Assembly (NCBI GenBank): GCA_019916065.1
Contig: CM034233.1
Span: 55,483,947-55,547,946 of the forward strand
Direction of reading: 5' to 3'
Length of the DNA stretch: 64,000 nt
Source of the DNA: Vitellaria paradoxa
Taxonomy: Eukaryota > Streptophyta > Magnoliopsida > Ericales > Sapotaceae
Part shown: piece by piece, positions 50,091 to 62,016 of the stretch
Layout: each line of letters opens with the position of its first letter
Position numbering within the stretch: position 1 is the stretch's first letter
Made by a program: the position numbers and the translations under genes
The notes under the pieces: model-generated
The model's database searches: none
The model's input: only the letters and a program-made list of their open reading frames with translations
What the model was told of the DNA's origin: nothing

Positions 50091-50678
50091 TCCTTACTGA
50101 TTTCTTGGACGTGGCTGCACAGCAGAGGAGCCAGTTGTAGCAATTCCAGCACTAGAGCTGGAGTTATGCTCCTTGTTGATTAGAGCCTTGACAACAATAG
50201 TCCCATGCCCTTTTTTATATCCTTTGCCTTTGCCCATGACAGGCTGGGCAGAAGGCTAACATTCCTCTTCAGATTTTAGGGCAATACATTGTATATCCCA
50301 AATCAGAAGTTCCAGCAGTGAGCACAGCTCCAATCCCATTGAACTCAGCTTCAAGCCCTTACCACATCAATTAATAGCTGCTATACCACTATAAACCATA
50401 GAAATCGGCACTAGATCGCCTGGTTTGAAGAAGCAATAGTATCTGCGATCTGCTCCCAACAAGCCTACGAAGCACAAATTCAAAAATTTGAATAGAAATC
50501 ACTGTAGTAGTTGCTTTAGGTCGTGGAATCAGCCAAGAATAATCAGAATAAAGAAGAAAATCAGATTGAGATGAACAACTAGAAGGCTTAGACAACTAAG
50601 ATCCACAAAGAAGTGTTAATCTCCATGGAATCCAGTCGAGAGCTTCTCTCTCTAACCCAACCTTATTAGCATCCTTTT

Positions 50679-52600
50679 GCTATATCATATGATTGATTTG
50701 GTTGAATATTGATTGATTTGTATTGATGTACACATATGTATAAAATAGATTTGTATACATATGCACATATTTGTTAAAATCCTACATTTATTTGAGTTAT
50801 GGTTGAGATTAATGCTAGATAAATATGTTATTGGGAGGTTTATATGTTTATATGTGACTAATTGTTGAGCTTGTGCTTTGAATAGATGAATTAGGATATT
50901 TTTGGTTCGAGAGTTCTGTTAACAATAAACCCTGAAAAGGTTCCTGGGAACTGTTATTTAGACGGTTGTCTAGATGTCATGATTAGCATTTTCGTTAAGA
51001 CAGACATCTGGCCAGTCCCATCTGGACAGGCATCTAGATAGTGCTGTCCAAATGGGGTTTGAAAGAGGCCCTACTGCATTTTTCTAAAATACAAAATTTT
51101 GAGTTTTAAAGTATAGTTTGTCCCCGTAACTCTTGGTTATTGATTACTAAATATTAAATGAACTCCAATTCATCATCAAGTCTAATGCGGATGCAATTTT
51201 AATATGAGATAAGATTTTATTTAGGAGCCGTTTGGAGCACCAACCAAGTTAAAAAAATTCCAAAAAATCTCAAACTTTTTTAAACTTCCAAAAATTTTAA
51301 CTTTTTTAAAAACATTTATTAAAATTCAATAGAACAACTAAAATAGTGCATTCTAACAGATTTTACTAGATTTTTTTAAAAGTTAGACTAAAATTTATAC
51401 CAAAAAGTACTACAAAACTTCAAAAATTTTTAAGATTCTCCACTAAAATTTTGCCAAATGTCACTTTATATAATTTTTAACAATTTTATATCAAATCAAA
51501 TACAAACATCCAACCATCATTTCAAAACAACTTTGTACACTCCAAATTCCAAAAAAAATCACTTTTGGTTTTTCTTTTTGCACTCCAAACAACCCTTTAC
51601 ATAATTGAGCATATCATGTGTATGGGACTAGGGTTACATCATTCGAATTTATATTGTGATTGTTAATTGGCCAAGAATGCCATATTTATATTGATGACAT
51701 ATTGAGGCACAAGTCATGTATATAGACAGAATTCCTTATTTTGAGAAAAATAAAAATATGAGATTTTGAGAATACCGGATGATCCCTAATCGATATATAT
51801 GACTAGAGATTAGTCATTATAATTGGGACGTTAATTTTAAGATTTTATTATTGTGAAATTTTTTCCAAACTGCAGTCGGACTCTACTTGAGATAAGCATA
51901 TGCCTGATTAGAGGTATGACTCAATTCCTTAGCAAAAGAGTCAAGGGTATAACTCGATTCCCACTCATAATGTATATTGAGATAAACGTTCAATATAAGC
52001 ATAAAAAGTACAGTTCGTGGCACAGCGTTAAGTGTCACCCATCTTAGGATAAGATTGGAAATAGATGGAGATTAAAAAATGCACTAGCCATTGCATCACA
52101 TGTGCATTTTGTAATATTTCCTATTCAGATTATTGTGAGTTATATTATGTATTTAATTTGTACACTTTTACACACTTGTAATGTCTTGCCTACTGGGCAA
52201 TGGTGTTCACCCTTTCCTTATTACAAGTGATTCCATGATACTAGGGAGTAATAACCCAGAACTTAGCTGAAACTGGTGGTTATAACCTAGTTGTTGTTTT
52301 ATTTATTGATGGATAACTGTACTGTTATTTATGTGACCCAAATGTAAGTTCCAAACTTCTTCACATTTCTAAAATTGTATTATGACTGTGTAAGCATTAA
52401 ATTGTGCAACAAGGTGTGACATTGGATTTTAATTTGATAAGGTCATCTTTATTATTAATATGGGAATAAAGAACGATATTAGACGCTTTGATTGTTATTA
52501 TTTATTATGACATGATTTTAGATTAGGTCTTATTTATTTTATTTAATTCCCATATTGCCTGTTCTGGACTAGAAGGTTAAGGGTGTGACAGTAAAAAAGA
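50679..52600. other. Decayed repeat, possibly an old LTR-retroelement flank
   Basis: There are no coding frames of note. Phrases such as CTACTGGGCAATGGTGTTCA (52190) and TTAAGGGTGTGACA (52576) resemble LTR or leader sequence of plant retroelements. The 50940-51060 stretch has repeated CATCTAGATAG/GTCTAGATG and GGACAG segments. No LTR pair was found. A family D MITE is inserted at 51224-51597. Confidence 0.35.
51224..51597. mobile_element. MITE family D, copy 2
   Basis: It starts GGAGCCGTTTGGAGCACC and ends CACTCCAAACAACCC, with inverted termini. It aligns with 20609-20957 along its length, especially the GTCACTTTATATAATTTTTA block. Confidence 0.75.
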
Positions 52601-53093
52601 TTATAACTAAGTGACAATCATGTCGTATCTTATTTAGGTCCATAATTCATGCTAATTTGTGTATATTTATATTTGTACTCAGATGTTTTATAATTTAATT
52701 AATATGTTAAATAATTAATTTATATTAAAATTAAAACAAACTGTGTTAATTTCAAATCAATGTACTTATGTTGTGTGTAATATTACCACTCTTAATTCTA
52801 ACTACTTGAACCACTCTTTTTACCAAAATTATATCATCAATTTTGATAAAATCAAGTAAGGTTATACTATTAAAATTTTTCACTAAAAATTTGAGTCAAA
52901 ATAATATGACATTCATATGATCCTATTTTAAAAGGATAACTCACTAATTTTTTTATCACATAAGTGCCATTGCTATATCATTTTAATCTTATTTTTTATA
53001 AACAAAATTAAAAAAATACCTTCTTCCCTTTTATAATAAGGGTTAGAAATACTTCCACACTTGATTCAAGTGTAATATGGGGTCATTTCATTG
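52601..53093. other. AT-rich spacer
   Basis: No feature was recognised. Confidence 0.5.
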
Positions 53094-53379
53094 AAAAATA
53101 AAATACATTAGATATATCTTTAACCCTTATATTGGTCACGTAGAAGAGAAATGACAATGACCTAATCAAAATTTACTAAATTCTAACATGGACTTTACTC
53201 AAAATGTGAAATTTTGTAATTTAATAATCTTAAGGAAAAAAGAAAATACAATGGATATATCTTTGAACTTTATATTGGCTCAAATAGAAGAGATATGGGC
53301 AATGATCTAATCAAACTTTACTAAACTCTACCAAGGTTTTAACCTAAAATGTGAAATTTGATAATTTAGTTTGCCTAAT
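53094..53379. repeat. Diverged 143-bp tandem duplication
   Basis: GATATATCTTTAACCCTTAT at 53111 recurs as GATATATCTTTGAACTTTAT at 53254, and the AATGTGAAATTTTGTAATTTA ends also match. The units differ by many point changes, so the event is old. Confidence 0.75.
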
Positions 53380-53620
53380 TATTTTATTTATTTTAGTTAA
53401 TTTGATTTGATTCAATTTACTTTGGGTGAATTTTAATTAACTTTTGACATATATTTGTGCTGAAAGGCATTTTATTTTTTGCTAGTGATCTAAAACTCTT
53501 TATTGTGGATCAATTGCTAAAACTCTAAAACTCATATCCATTTTATTACAATCCATGATACCTATTTTTGTTAACCATATCTATAATTTTTAAGTCAAAC
53601 CTTTCGTTTCGAGCAAAAGG

Positions 53621-53651
<31 letters not shown>

Positions 53652-54343
53652 GAGAACATAGGAAACCAAGGTCAAGAATTGGTCTTTATCACTTTTATCT
53701 TTGCTTTGGAATTCTAAAGCTTTATGGTTCAAATTTTTGGATTCTGAGTTTCTTATTTTAGAGATAAGGTGATGTTCTTTTTTTTTTTTTTTTTTTTTTG
53801 GCTTTTCTATTGGTTAGAATTGGTAGGTGTGATTTGAATATAGACATGCATGCTTGAATTTAGAAGCTTCTATGGTGTTATGTGTTACTTTATCATGTTC
53901 GACCTTGCAAATGTTAGAAAATTAAGAGTCTTTGGTTTTAAAGAATTATGTTTTAGAACACTTTTAGTTGCATGTTCAAGGAGATAATGTCAAGACCCAC
54001 AGTTCATATAATATAATATTGTCTGCTTTGATCTTTGCAAGTTTATAGTTTTATTTCTCTAAAGCCTACATAATCATTTTAGAAAAGGTCTTGTACTAAT
54101 TAGATTAATGAACCCACACATATATCACATTCCTATTCCACACCCAAACAATGTAGGACGGAGGGATTACTTCTCTACCCCTTGTTTCACTCTCTTACAA
54201 GTAGAATCCTCCACGGACACTATTGTACTATGTAGATGCGGACCGCTACAAATAATGTTATATTATTGTATAGTTTGGATTTTATGCATGCAATGGTTGA
54301 TTTCAGTTGATTACTGAATATATATATATATATATATATATTG
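53380..54343. other. Spacer with simple repeats
   Basis: (GA)n at 53623-53651, a T run at 53779-53800 and (TA)n at 54319-54341. No coding region was recognised. Confidence 0.6.
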
Positions 54344-54560
54344 TAGCTATTTGGGTTACCTTTGCCGCAGACATGGGCTTCTATGAAAACCTCCATTGCG
54401 GTAAAATGGTACCACCCGTAGCATCCTTGTGGCTTTTCCCTTGTCACGGGCACTTTTTGCCCACACGACCTTTTTTCTACTGGGGGCGTTTGAGGTCGAG
54501 GACACCCTGGACCCCCATCATGGAATCCCATTCCCTAGTGTCTTCTAACCCAACTAACTA
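54344..54560. other. GC-rich island of unknown origin
   Basis: About 210 bases are markedly more GC-rich than both sides, starting at the (TA)n tract, with GTTACCTTTGCCGCAGACAT and CTGGGGGCGTTTGAGGTCGA as landmarks. Both strands have short open frames with no recognised domain. It could be a fragment of a repeat or a captured gene. Confidence 0.35.
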
Positions 54561-54712
54561 ACAAATCACACCCAAATAACTCCACAATTAATATATAACC
54601 CTGAAAATATGGTATTAAAATAAATATAAAAATTTGGCTCATTACACATTGCTCACCATCACTCACAATAACAATCACCACTACTCCCTACCACTGCCAC
54701 AACCACCATTAC

Positions 54713-56573
54713 TAAGGATGTAAAGGGTAGAGTGCCTGCTTGATTAGCCATCAACAATACCAAATCAGTTTATTTTTTATAACCTGTTACTTTCCCAAAC
54801 CCGTTTATTATTAGTTAGATTCCAAATTCGTCATGTTCGTTAAATACTTGTTCAAAAATACTTGCTAAATACACATTTAGAAATGAAATTTTTTAAAATC
54901 GTTGATGTGTTCTCTATAACATCAAGCAAATATATTTGGGAATACATACGTAGATTTTCTTTTTTTCAAAAAATTTATTGTTCTCCATGTCAAGAAAAAA
55001 CAATCTCATTTAAATAAATTGCAAAGAACATAGTACATATAACTTCAATCATTACTTATATATTTAAATGATTTTTTCAAAACAATCATTTAACCATCAA
55101 TTCAAAATGTGAACCACCTAACGATAGTCCACAATCAAATAGCTATGGGCCTAAGGCTATATTTGGTCTGTAGGAATGGAATAAAATAGAATGCAACTCA
55201 TTCTCACTTTAGTATACTCTCATGTTTGATATCAAAAAATCAAGTTGGGATGCTATTCTATAGGAATAGTTATTCCCACATGAAATGAGAAAAAACATTT
55301 CACAATTAAGTGATGGAATAACCATTCCATTACAATCAAAATTTGATCTAGAAATTAAAAAAAACAAAAACAAAAAGAGAAAACAAGCAACTATTTTGCG
55401 ATAAAAAAATTTCTCTCAACTACTATTTTTGGTTGTAAAATGACCATTTTATCTTTAGACCTTATTTTTGAGCTATATCTGAATTCGGGCTACAATGTCC
55501 GTTTTATTTTTCAAATTCGTATTTTGGGCTTTCGAAAAGTTAATAAAAATATTCATTCAAATTATTTAATAATTAAGAAAATTTTGATCCGATCCAAACT
55601 TGGGTTGTAAAATTACCATTTTACACCTAAGTTTGTTTTTTTCCAAATTTATATTTTAAGCTTTCCAAAAAATTAAAAAATATTTATCGATATGTTTCTT
55701 AATAACTAGGGACATTTCATCTTAATCTGAGCTTAAATTATAAAATAACAATTTTACTCCTAGGTGATTTTTTGTTCAAACTCGTATTTTAAACCACTCA
55801 AAAAGTTAAAAAAATATTCTTGATATATTTCTTAATAGTTAAATAAATTTTATTCTGATCTAAATTCAAATTATAAAATGACTATTTTACCTTTAAGCTC
55901 TTTTTTTGGCCAAATTTATATTTTAGCCATCCGAAGAGACTAAAAACTATTTATTAACATGTTTCTTAATATTTAAGAAAATTTTAACCCAATTCAAACT
56001 TGAATTGTAAAATAACCGTTCCATCCCTAGACTTTTTTTTACTCAAATTTGCAATCCAAAACTAAAGTCTATTTTTATAGTTTTTAAAAAATTAATGTTA
56101 GCATTTTTATTATTTTTTATTTTATCTCATTATATTTAAAATATATAATTACATTATGAAATTTTGAATGTCCATTCTATTCCTATTACATTCATGTTGT
56201 CAACCAAACAATGGAATGAAGTGAGTATTCTATTCTATTCCCTTCTCTTATTCATTTCATTTTATTTCATTCACACGTACCAAACATATAAGAGTTTAAC
56301 TATTTTTATTTTAAGAACAAAATTGTAATTGTTTAAATATATATAATATCCTATATTATATTAAACAAGTACATAGCGGGTATCTTATAAACATAAACGG
56401 GTATCAGATATTAAATAAGTAACAAGCAAATTCCAAACCCGTTCCAAACTTGCACGGGTATTAAATTTTAATCCCAAACTCATTCAAATCCTATTATGGT
56501 ATTTGCTAACAGATTTTTAAATGGGTTTGATCAGATTGAGTATTCTGTTATACTCGTCCCATTGACATACCTA
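54713..56573. mobile_element. hAT-like DNA element with nested repeat material
   Basis: The ends TAAGGATGTAAAGGGTAG (left) and the complement of the right end, TAGGTATGTCAATGGGACGA, are similar terminal inverted repeats of a common plant type. The flanks ACCATTAC (54705-54712) and ACCACTAC (56574-56581) match at 7 of 8 positions, as an 8-bp hAT duplication would. The flanks are CCA-rich, so chance is possible. No transposase frame remains. A second inverted-repeat element (about 55153-56290, TATTTGGTCTG to ACGTACCAAACATA) is nested inside. Confidence 0.55.
55431..56040. repeat. ~133-bp minisatellite, four to five units
   Basis: The landmark TTGTAAAATNACCATTTTA recurs at about 55433, 55605, 55738, 55871 and 56005. 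The last four are 133-134 bp apart. Each unit also contains a TTCGTATTTTAAGC-like and a TTTCTTAATAATTAAGAAAA-like segment. It lies inside the nested element. Confidence 0.75.
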
Positions 56574-56581
56574 ACCACTAC

Positions 56582-57448
56582 CACTATACTCCCGCCAACA
56601 CTGACATCTGTCAATATTCCCCCACTATTGTTATAGTCACTCCCCACCATGGATACTATTACTACCAACCACTGCAACCACCGCAACATCCACTCCCCAC
56701 TATTGCGATAGCCACTCTCCATCATCACTCTACTAGTTTATACTATTTCTATCATAAAACACCTTATTAAAAAATTGAAAACATAAAAAAATAAAAAACA
56801 CTATCATAAAACACCTTATTAATTTATTTATTTTTCATTTACCAAATTTCATAATTTTTTCTTATCATTTTTCATTACAACTAAACCCAAAAAAAAAAAG
56901 TTAATTTTAAATTTCATGCACTTTAATTTTTATTAATAAATTCACTATACCAAACACATCCTTTAATTTGTTATGAAAAATGCCTTAGCTGAGCAATGAC
57001 AAGCACATATCCCTTCCATGTCTTTCTTCTCCTCCTCCTTATTCTTCTTCCCCTTCCTTTGCTATCTCGAATAGTTAACCGCAGAAGGGTCTGTATAGAC
57101 TGTATGATGTGTGTGACTGCTGCTACTATACACGTATAATATATATATATATATGTATACATATTTTTTTTTTTTTTGAAACTAGAAATAAAGTTGTATT
57201 AAAAATAAAGTTAACTATACACATGGACTTCCCTCAAAACAATGCTTAACAAGCCATGAAAGAAATTAGAATTAAAGGGAGCACATATATATATATATCG
57301 TAACCCTAGTATCATAAATGAATAAAACGCTATCCTCTGAGCATAGTGACAGCTCATGTGGTAAGGAAGGGGGAAAAAATAAAATAAAAAGGCCGTGGAA
57401 TTGACTTACGGTCTATCTAGCTTGGGGGGATCGTACCACAAACGTTTG

Positions 57449-57483
<35 letters not shown>

Positions 57484-57746
57484 AGATTTAAGTGCAAACA
57501 TGCTATGCAATAAGAAAATCGTTATGAAAAAATCTCAAAAAAAATTTAGCATAAACCAAATTAACTACAATGATCATGGTTTTTAAATTGGAAAAATAAA
57601 ATACCAATTGACTAAATTAAATACCTAGCATTAAAATTTACAGACTAGCCCTACTCTAATTAATTGAGTTCAGATTAAAACAAAACCCACATCCATATAC
57701 TATATAATATATAAACCAGATCATATTGGAATAAGCCAATTCTTCT
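56582..57746. other. Spacer with poly-T and (TA)n tracts
   Basis: The 56582-56725 stretch continues the CCA-rich sequence interrupted by the hAT-like element. 57163-57240 (T run then GAAACTAGAAATAAAGTTGTA) could be a short minus-strand LINE tail. A 30-base T run spans 57453-57482. No gene was recognised. Confidence 0.45.
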
Positions 57747-58055
57747 TGTAAGAGGAAGCTCGCAATCTCTACCTTAGGGGTGAACATTGAGTGAAACTTG
57801 CTTCTGTGACCATAACTGGCCAAGAACCACATAAAGTAAACCAATCTAAGCAAGCTCTGGTTGACCGATTCAGCTAAAAAGGCTATTAGATAGCCCCCAC
57901 AATAAAAGGACGACCGCTCCTCCAAAAAAAAGGCTGTTAGATAACCCCCACAATAAAAGGACGACTGCCCCTCTAAAAAAGAGTCGAACTCAAGACCACA
58001 TGGAGTCAAACCTTACGACACGCTATCCGAACTAACTCGACTACCCCGAAGAGGC
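57747..58055 (-). mobile_element. SINE family 1, copy 3 (old, with internal duplication)
   Basis: On the minus strand it reads GGTAGTCGAGTTAGTTCGGA (A box region, near 58025-58045) and GAGTTCGACTC (B box, 57981-57991), then follows the body of the copy at 18361. A ~55-bp segment (GTCGTCCTTTTATTGTGGGG ...) is duplicated in tandem. Imperfect flanks AAGATTTGGCTTCTTA and AAGAATTGGCTTATTC look like a decayed target duplication. Divergence makes it the oldest of the three copies. Confidence 0.8.
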
Positions 58056-58169
58056 ATAAGAAGCCAAATCTTACACACAAATTGGAACGGAATTCGACAA
58101 TTCAATGACATGCAATGAGGGCAGTGAGTTTGGAAAAATAAGTTTATATTTTTGGTTTGAGCTGGGTCG

Positions 58170-58332
58170 ACTTTATTATTATTACTATTATTAATTTATT
58201 TTATTTTATTTAGAGTAAAAAAGTATGATAGAAGCTATCATACTCAATTTTTTATCATATAGTGAATTTGAACCGACGACCAACTATACAGAGAAACAAA
58301 CCAACCAATTAGTGCACCAGAGCCAGTCAACT
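58170..58332 (-). mobile_element. tRNA-derived SINE, family 2
   Basis: The minus strand reads ACTGGCTCTGGTGCACTAAT then TGG (A-box region, about 58308-58328) and CGGTTCAAATTC (B box, about 58263-58275), with tRNA-like spacing between them. Downstream is a perfect 10-bp hairpin (58222-58231 with 58235-58244, 3-base loop) and an AT-rich tail. No second copy was found in the window. Confidence 0.6.
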
Positions 58333-59100
58333 TCATCAAGAGTTCATTTATTTTTAGTTAACTAGAACAGTAAACAATATAGTCAAATAATAAACATGGT
58401 CGATCTTGATTTGGTTGAGCTTTCAAGAATGAGCTTTAATTGAATCACCTCAAGTAACTTAATTATTTTGTACAAATTTAAACTTTCCGAAGTGATGAAA
58501 TTAAGTTCAAATTTAACTCAATGTGATAACAAACTAATCCCGAGTGAGTGAGTTTTTCGTTAAGTCAGACACAATCAGAGCTCAAACTGTGCCATTAACA
58601 GCCCCAGGAATGTTAACCTATTTTAAGACCCAACCAAAGGAAACCCCCTTTTTTTTTACTTCTATATGGTGCTCATCATTATACTACCCCAACTCAACCC
58701 GAACTGTTAAAATGGGTTGGGTTGGGTCGGGCTAAAACATCACTACAGGTTATTGTAAAACACTGGTAATGAATCGAATACAATACTCAGATGGTTCGAA
58801 ACGAACACAATGCTTTGTACATGTCAAAGCTTAACCAAATAATAGGCCACTACCGATGCACCTTGTGCAAAGTTGACATTCAAGTGTCATGATTTATCAT
58901 TATAATTAAACCTAACACATTTCTATAATGTTTATCATTACATCAATATGGGCTATATAGGAAAAGTTAATATCCAAAGTTGTAATGACTATGAAATTTT
59001 GTTTTAATTCCTAAATCTAGACCTAACAGGATAAAAGAGGGACATAAAGCTAGAGTAAGTTCAACTGAACACCTTGGGTAATGGTACTATCCCATCACAC
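58333..59100. other. Spacer downstream of CarA
   Basis: No gene was recognised. A GGGTTGGGTTGGGTCGGG-like run at 58716-58732 is typical of repeat ends. The CarA 3' UTR probably begins to the right of this. Confidence 0.4.
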
Positions 59101-59345
59101 AGAATCAAAAGAGTATATAAGCATAAACGAATTATAACAATTCTTTCTCCAAAACATTTTGCCTGAAAACACTAGTCACCTCAGTCACACAAAACTTGAT
59201 ACAAGAATTTCTACCTCTTTCAACAATCTCCACACTGAAGTATCTTTGACTTTCAACATCATTCCTCGTCAATGCAAACGAACTATGAAATTGCAGTAAC
59301 CACATCATACGCATCAATCGTAGCATGAACCTGGAAGTAGTCTGC
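59101..59345 (-). other. Probable CarA 3' UTR
   Basis: It directly follows the CarA stop codon on the minus strand and is less AT-rich than the spacer. The poly-A site was not located. Confidence 0.45.
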
Positions 59346-59395
59346 TCAAGCTTTTTGTTTTTCGAGCCTCATCAGCTCTACAAATTCAGCAAAAA

Positions 59396-60066
59396 CTGCA
59401 ACCAGATAGAGTGAGAGAACTTAGGATTAAGATGAATTGGGCTTTTTTTTTTGTTTTTTAATAATTAAAATTAATGAAATTTTTACCATATTATCTTAGT
59501 CCAAGAATAAATAAAATAAAACAAATAAATAGTTTGATCTCAAAACCAGAGTCTGCTTAAAGCTCTTAATACCCTTCCATTCTTCTAAATGAACAAGAAG
59601 TTCCAATGTTGTCGAGATAAGCAGCTCACCAAACAGAATTGGCTGGTCGACTCCCTTGGATGACATAATGTCACGATAGGGAATAATGATTTTTATTCCT
59701 GACATGTAGGCATTTATTGCTCTATGCACGTAAATAAATCTTGTAATTGTATTTACCATCCATATCAATACACATTCTCCATGAGTAATTGCATAGTTCC
59801 ATATGTATACATGTGTTTCTATTCTATAAATTGACACTATATTAGGGACCAAAAATCATGCAGAAAATTACTAATTTCTCCCCTCCCCCCCCCCACCCCC
59901 CCCCCCCCCCAAAAAAAAAAAAAGAGAGAGAGGAATCAAATTTGATATTAGAGGTCCATATTCTGTCATTATTGGAATTTGGATATTGTTTTCTTGCCGC
60001 CAATGGTGTCTTCATAATCACAAATATGTGAAATTTGTCACATGATCACAAGTTAAAAAGAGTTAC
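59396..60066 (-). other. CarA last intron with a C-rich tract
   Basis: GT-AG intron between the two final coding exons. It contains a C run with few interruptions at 59878-59910, followed by an A run and (GA)n. In the pre-mRNA, which is read from the minus strand, this is a G run. Confidence 0.8.
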
Positions 60067-61059
60067 CGGGATCTGAATCATGAGGTCCAGGGGAGGCTTC
60101 AGGATGGTACTGGAGAGACATGAGCTTTCGTTGAGGGAATGCAAGACCAGCACAACTTCCATCATTGAGATTGACATGAGTCACTTCTACACCCTCGGGA
60201 AGGGATGCAGGGTCAACCGCATAGTTGTGGTTCTAACACGAAACAAAATTTAAGTGAAAATGAACAAAATATTCGGAAGAAAATAATTAATCAACATGCA
60301 TATGAATTTGAGGAATGAGCTAGAAATTACATCCAAGACCACAAATCTCAATAAATAGATATTATTCATGGCATAGAAAATAAAAAAAAAATGGATTTGA
60401 AGACATTATGCCATCAACTATAACGTGTCAACAGAAAATGACAAAAATGGCATCCTATTACTATTAATTAATAAAAAGAAACAACAATTTAAACTGGGAA
60501 GAATACAGGTTTACAGAGGCCTGAAAAGTGGATCACATTCAGATTAAAAAAAAAAAAAACCAAAGCTCTTACCAGTATCTGTGGATCACAATATTATGGT
60601 CTGAATCCTAGTGTCATGATAAATGGATCTCTGATGTGATAATCATATTTGATCTTTATTGTTATCAATGCATTATATACCTTGCCCTCAAAAAAGTATA
60701 TTGATGTAAATCTCAAAAAAGTATCTTGATGTAAATTTCAGTCAAGCAAAACAGAAAGAAAAGAAAAAAGGCTCTAAAGCTTAGAAATCTGAAACCATTT
60801 GCATGTAGGTGTGTGAATTATCTGAACTGTATACACTAATTGTTGAGAGAAAATAAGTCTAATACAAATAATAAGTAGCCTATTCCCTAACAGCTTAAAC
60901 TTGTATGTAAAATGGAGGTTAATTAATTGTTACATGTGTTCAGCCAATTTAAAAAAAAAAAAAAAAAAAAGCCAATCTGGCTATGAGCGAGAGGGTATCA
61001 CATTGGAGATAGCTTACCGTCTATTTTATATGAAGTCAAATGCACTAACGAGGAAGATC

Positions 61060-61560
61060 AATTGAAGTGGTTCAAGGTTTTAAATCTTTTACAATATTTT
61101 GGAGCACCTAAGGTGGCTTTCTTTGTCTGGTGTCTAATTCATGGGAGAGTTCTCACCAGGATAAGCTAGTTAAACGAGGTCTTGTCTTGGTTAGGATATG
61201 CAACTTTTGGAAATCTGATGCGGAGACTATAAATCATTTGTTAGCTCAGTGTACCTGGCTGCAGGAGTAGTGAGAATTGACGTTGAATTGCTTTGGGATC
61301 AGTTAGGTCTTCCCATGAGAGGTGAAGCAAGTTTTCACAACTTGGTGGGAAACCAGTACATGTAGGAGGACAAGAAAGGCATGAAGGCTCATTCCATTTT
61401 GCATTGCGTGGACTGCATGGGTTGAGAGAAATAGAAGAACATTCAACGAATCAAAAATTCCTTTATTTAGATTGAAAAGCATGTTTTTGTCCATTCTATA
61501 CAGTTGGTCATCTGAGGATAGAGAACTGGACTGACATAGCTTTATGCATTACATTGAGCA
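61060..61560 (+). mobile_element. LINE zf-RVT fragment in CarA intron
   Basis: The plus strand reads PKVAFFVWCLIHGRVLT, KRGLVLVRICNFWKSDAET, INHLLAQCTWLQE and, later, RNRRTFNES. This matches the zf-RVT end of a plant L1 ORF2, from a different family than the two larger LINEs. It is antisense to CarA. Frames are broken. Confidence 0.75.
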
Positions 61561-61848
61561 CATGGGTACTCCATAAGCACTCATAGTGCGTGTTTCTGTA
61601 ATTGAGAGGCATCCCCTAGATGCTTTTTTCTAATAGAACTTTTAACTATAATATATATATATATATATAAATAATTAAGTTGCTCTGCTTTCTACCCACA
61701 TTGAGCTTTTAGATGAGATGGTAGGTAACAATTTTAACACTAACCATATTCAGCTCTTCAAGCCAGATTTTGATTTTTATAAAAATCAAATCCATTGACA
61801 GGTGCATGCACACAAGGGACCATACAACTTAAATAGGAAGTCATTTAA

Positions 61849-62016
61849 GGGTGTGTTTGGAGTTGTATAAAAGTGTATAAAATAAAATAAAATTGTAAAA
61901 GTAAATGTCTCGTAATTCGTGCAATGAGTGAAGAATTTAAATTTTACTGTCTCGTAATTCGTGTTTGTAGAGATTTGTAGGATTTTGTTTTATTTTACTT
62001 AGCTCCAAACGAAGCC
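61849..62016. mobile_element. MITE family C, copy 3, in CarA intron
   Basis: It starts GGGTGTGTTTGGAG and ends AGCTCCAAACGAAGCC. A TCTCGTAATTCGTG segment occurs twice inside. It aligns with 29929-30072 and 34406-34566. Confidence 0.7.

Larger units (their letters stand above)
45042..50678 (-). mobile_element. Nearly full-length L1-type LINE
   Basis: On the minus strand the order is a 5' UTR of ~0.57 kb (50662-50091), ORF1, ORF2 with endonuclease, RT and zf-RVT, a 3' UTR and a poly-A tail (plus-strand T run near 45053-45061). 16-bp target duplications with one mismatch (TTATTAGCATTCTTTT at 45042-45057, TTATTAGCATCCTTTT at 50663-50678) define a complete ~5.6-kb insertion. Both ORFs carry frameshifts and stops, and the RT catalytic box is mutated, so the copy is inactive. 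Confidence 0.92.

Noticed and set aside
54220..54531. 103-residue minus-strand frame with many Pro and Gly residues
   Set aside because: It runs through a (TA)n tract, has no recognisable domain and overlaps another frame on the plus strand.
57330..57450. Possible third SINE family (GCTCATGTGGTAAGG and a weak B box before a T30 run)
   Set aside because: The spacing is too long for a tRNA head, the B box is poor, and no second copy or target duplication was found.
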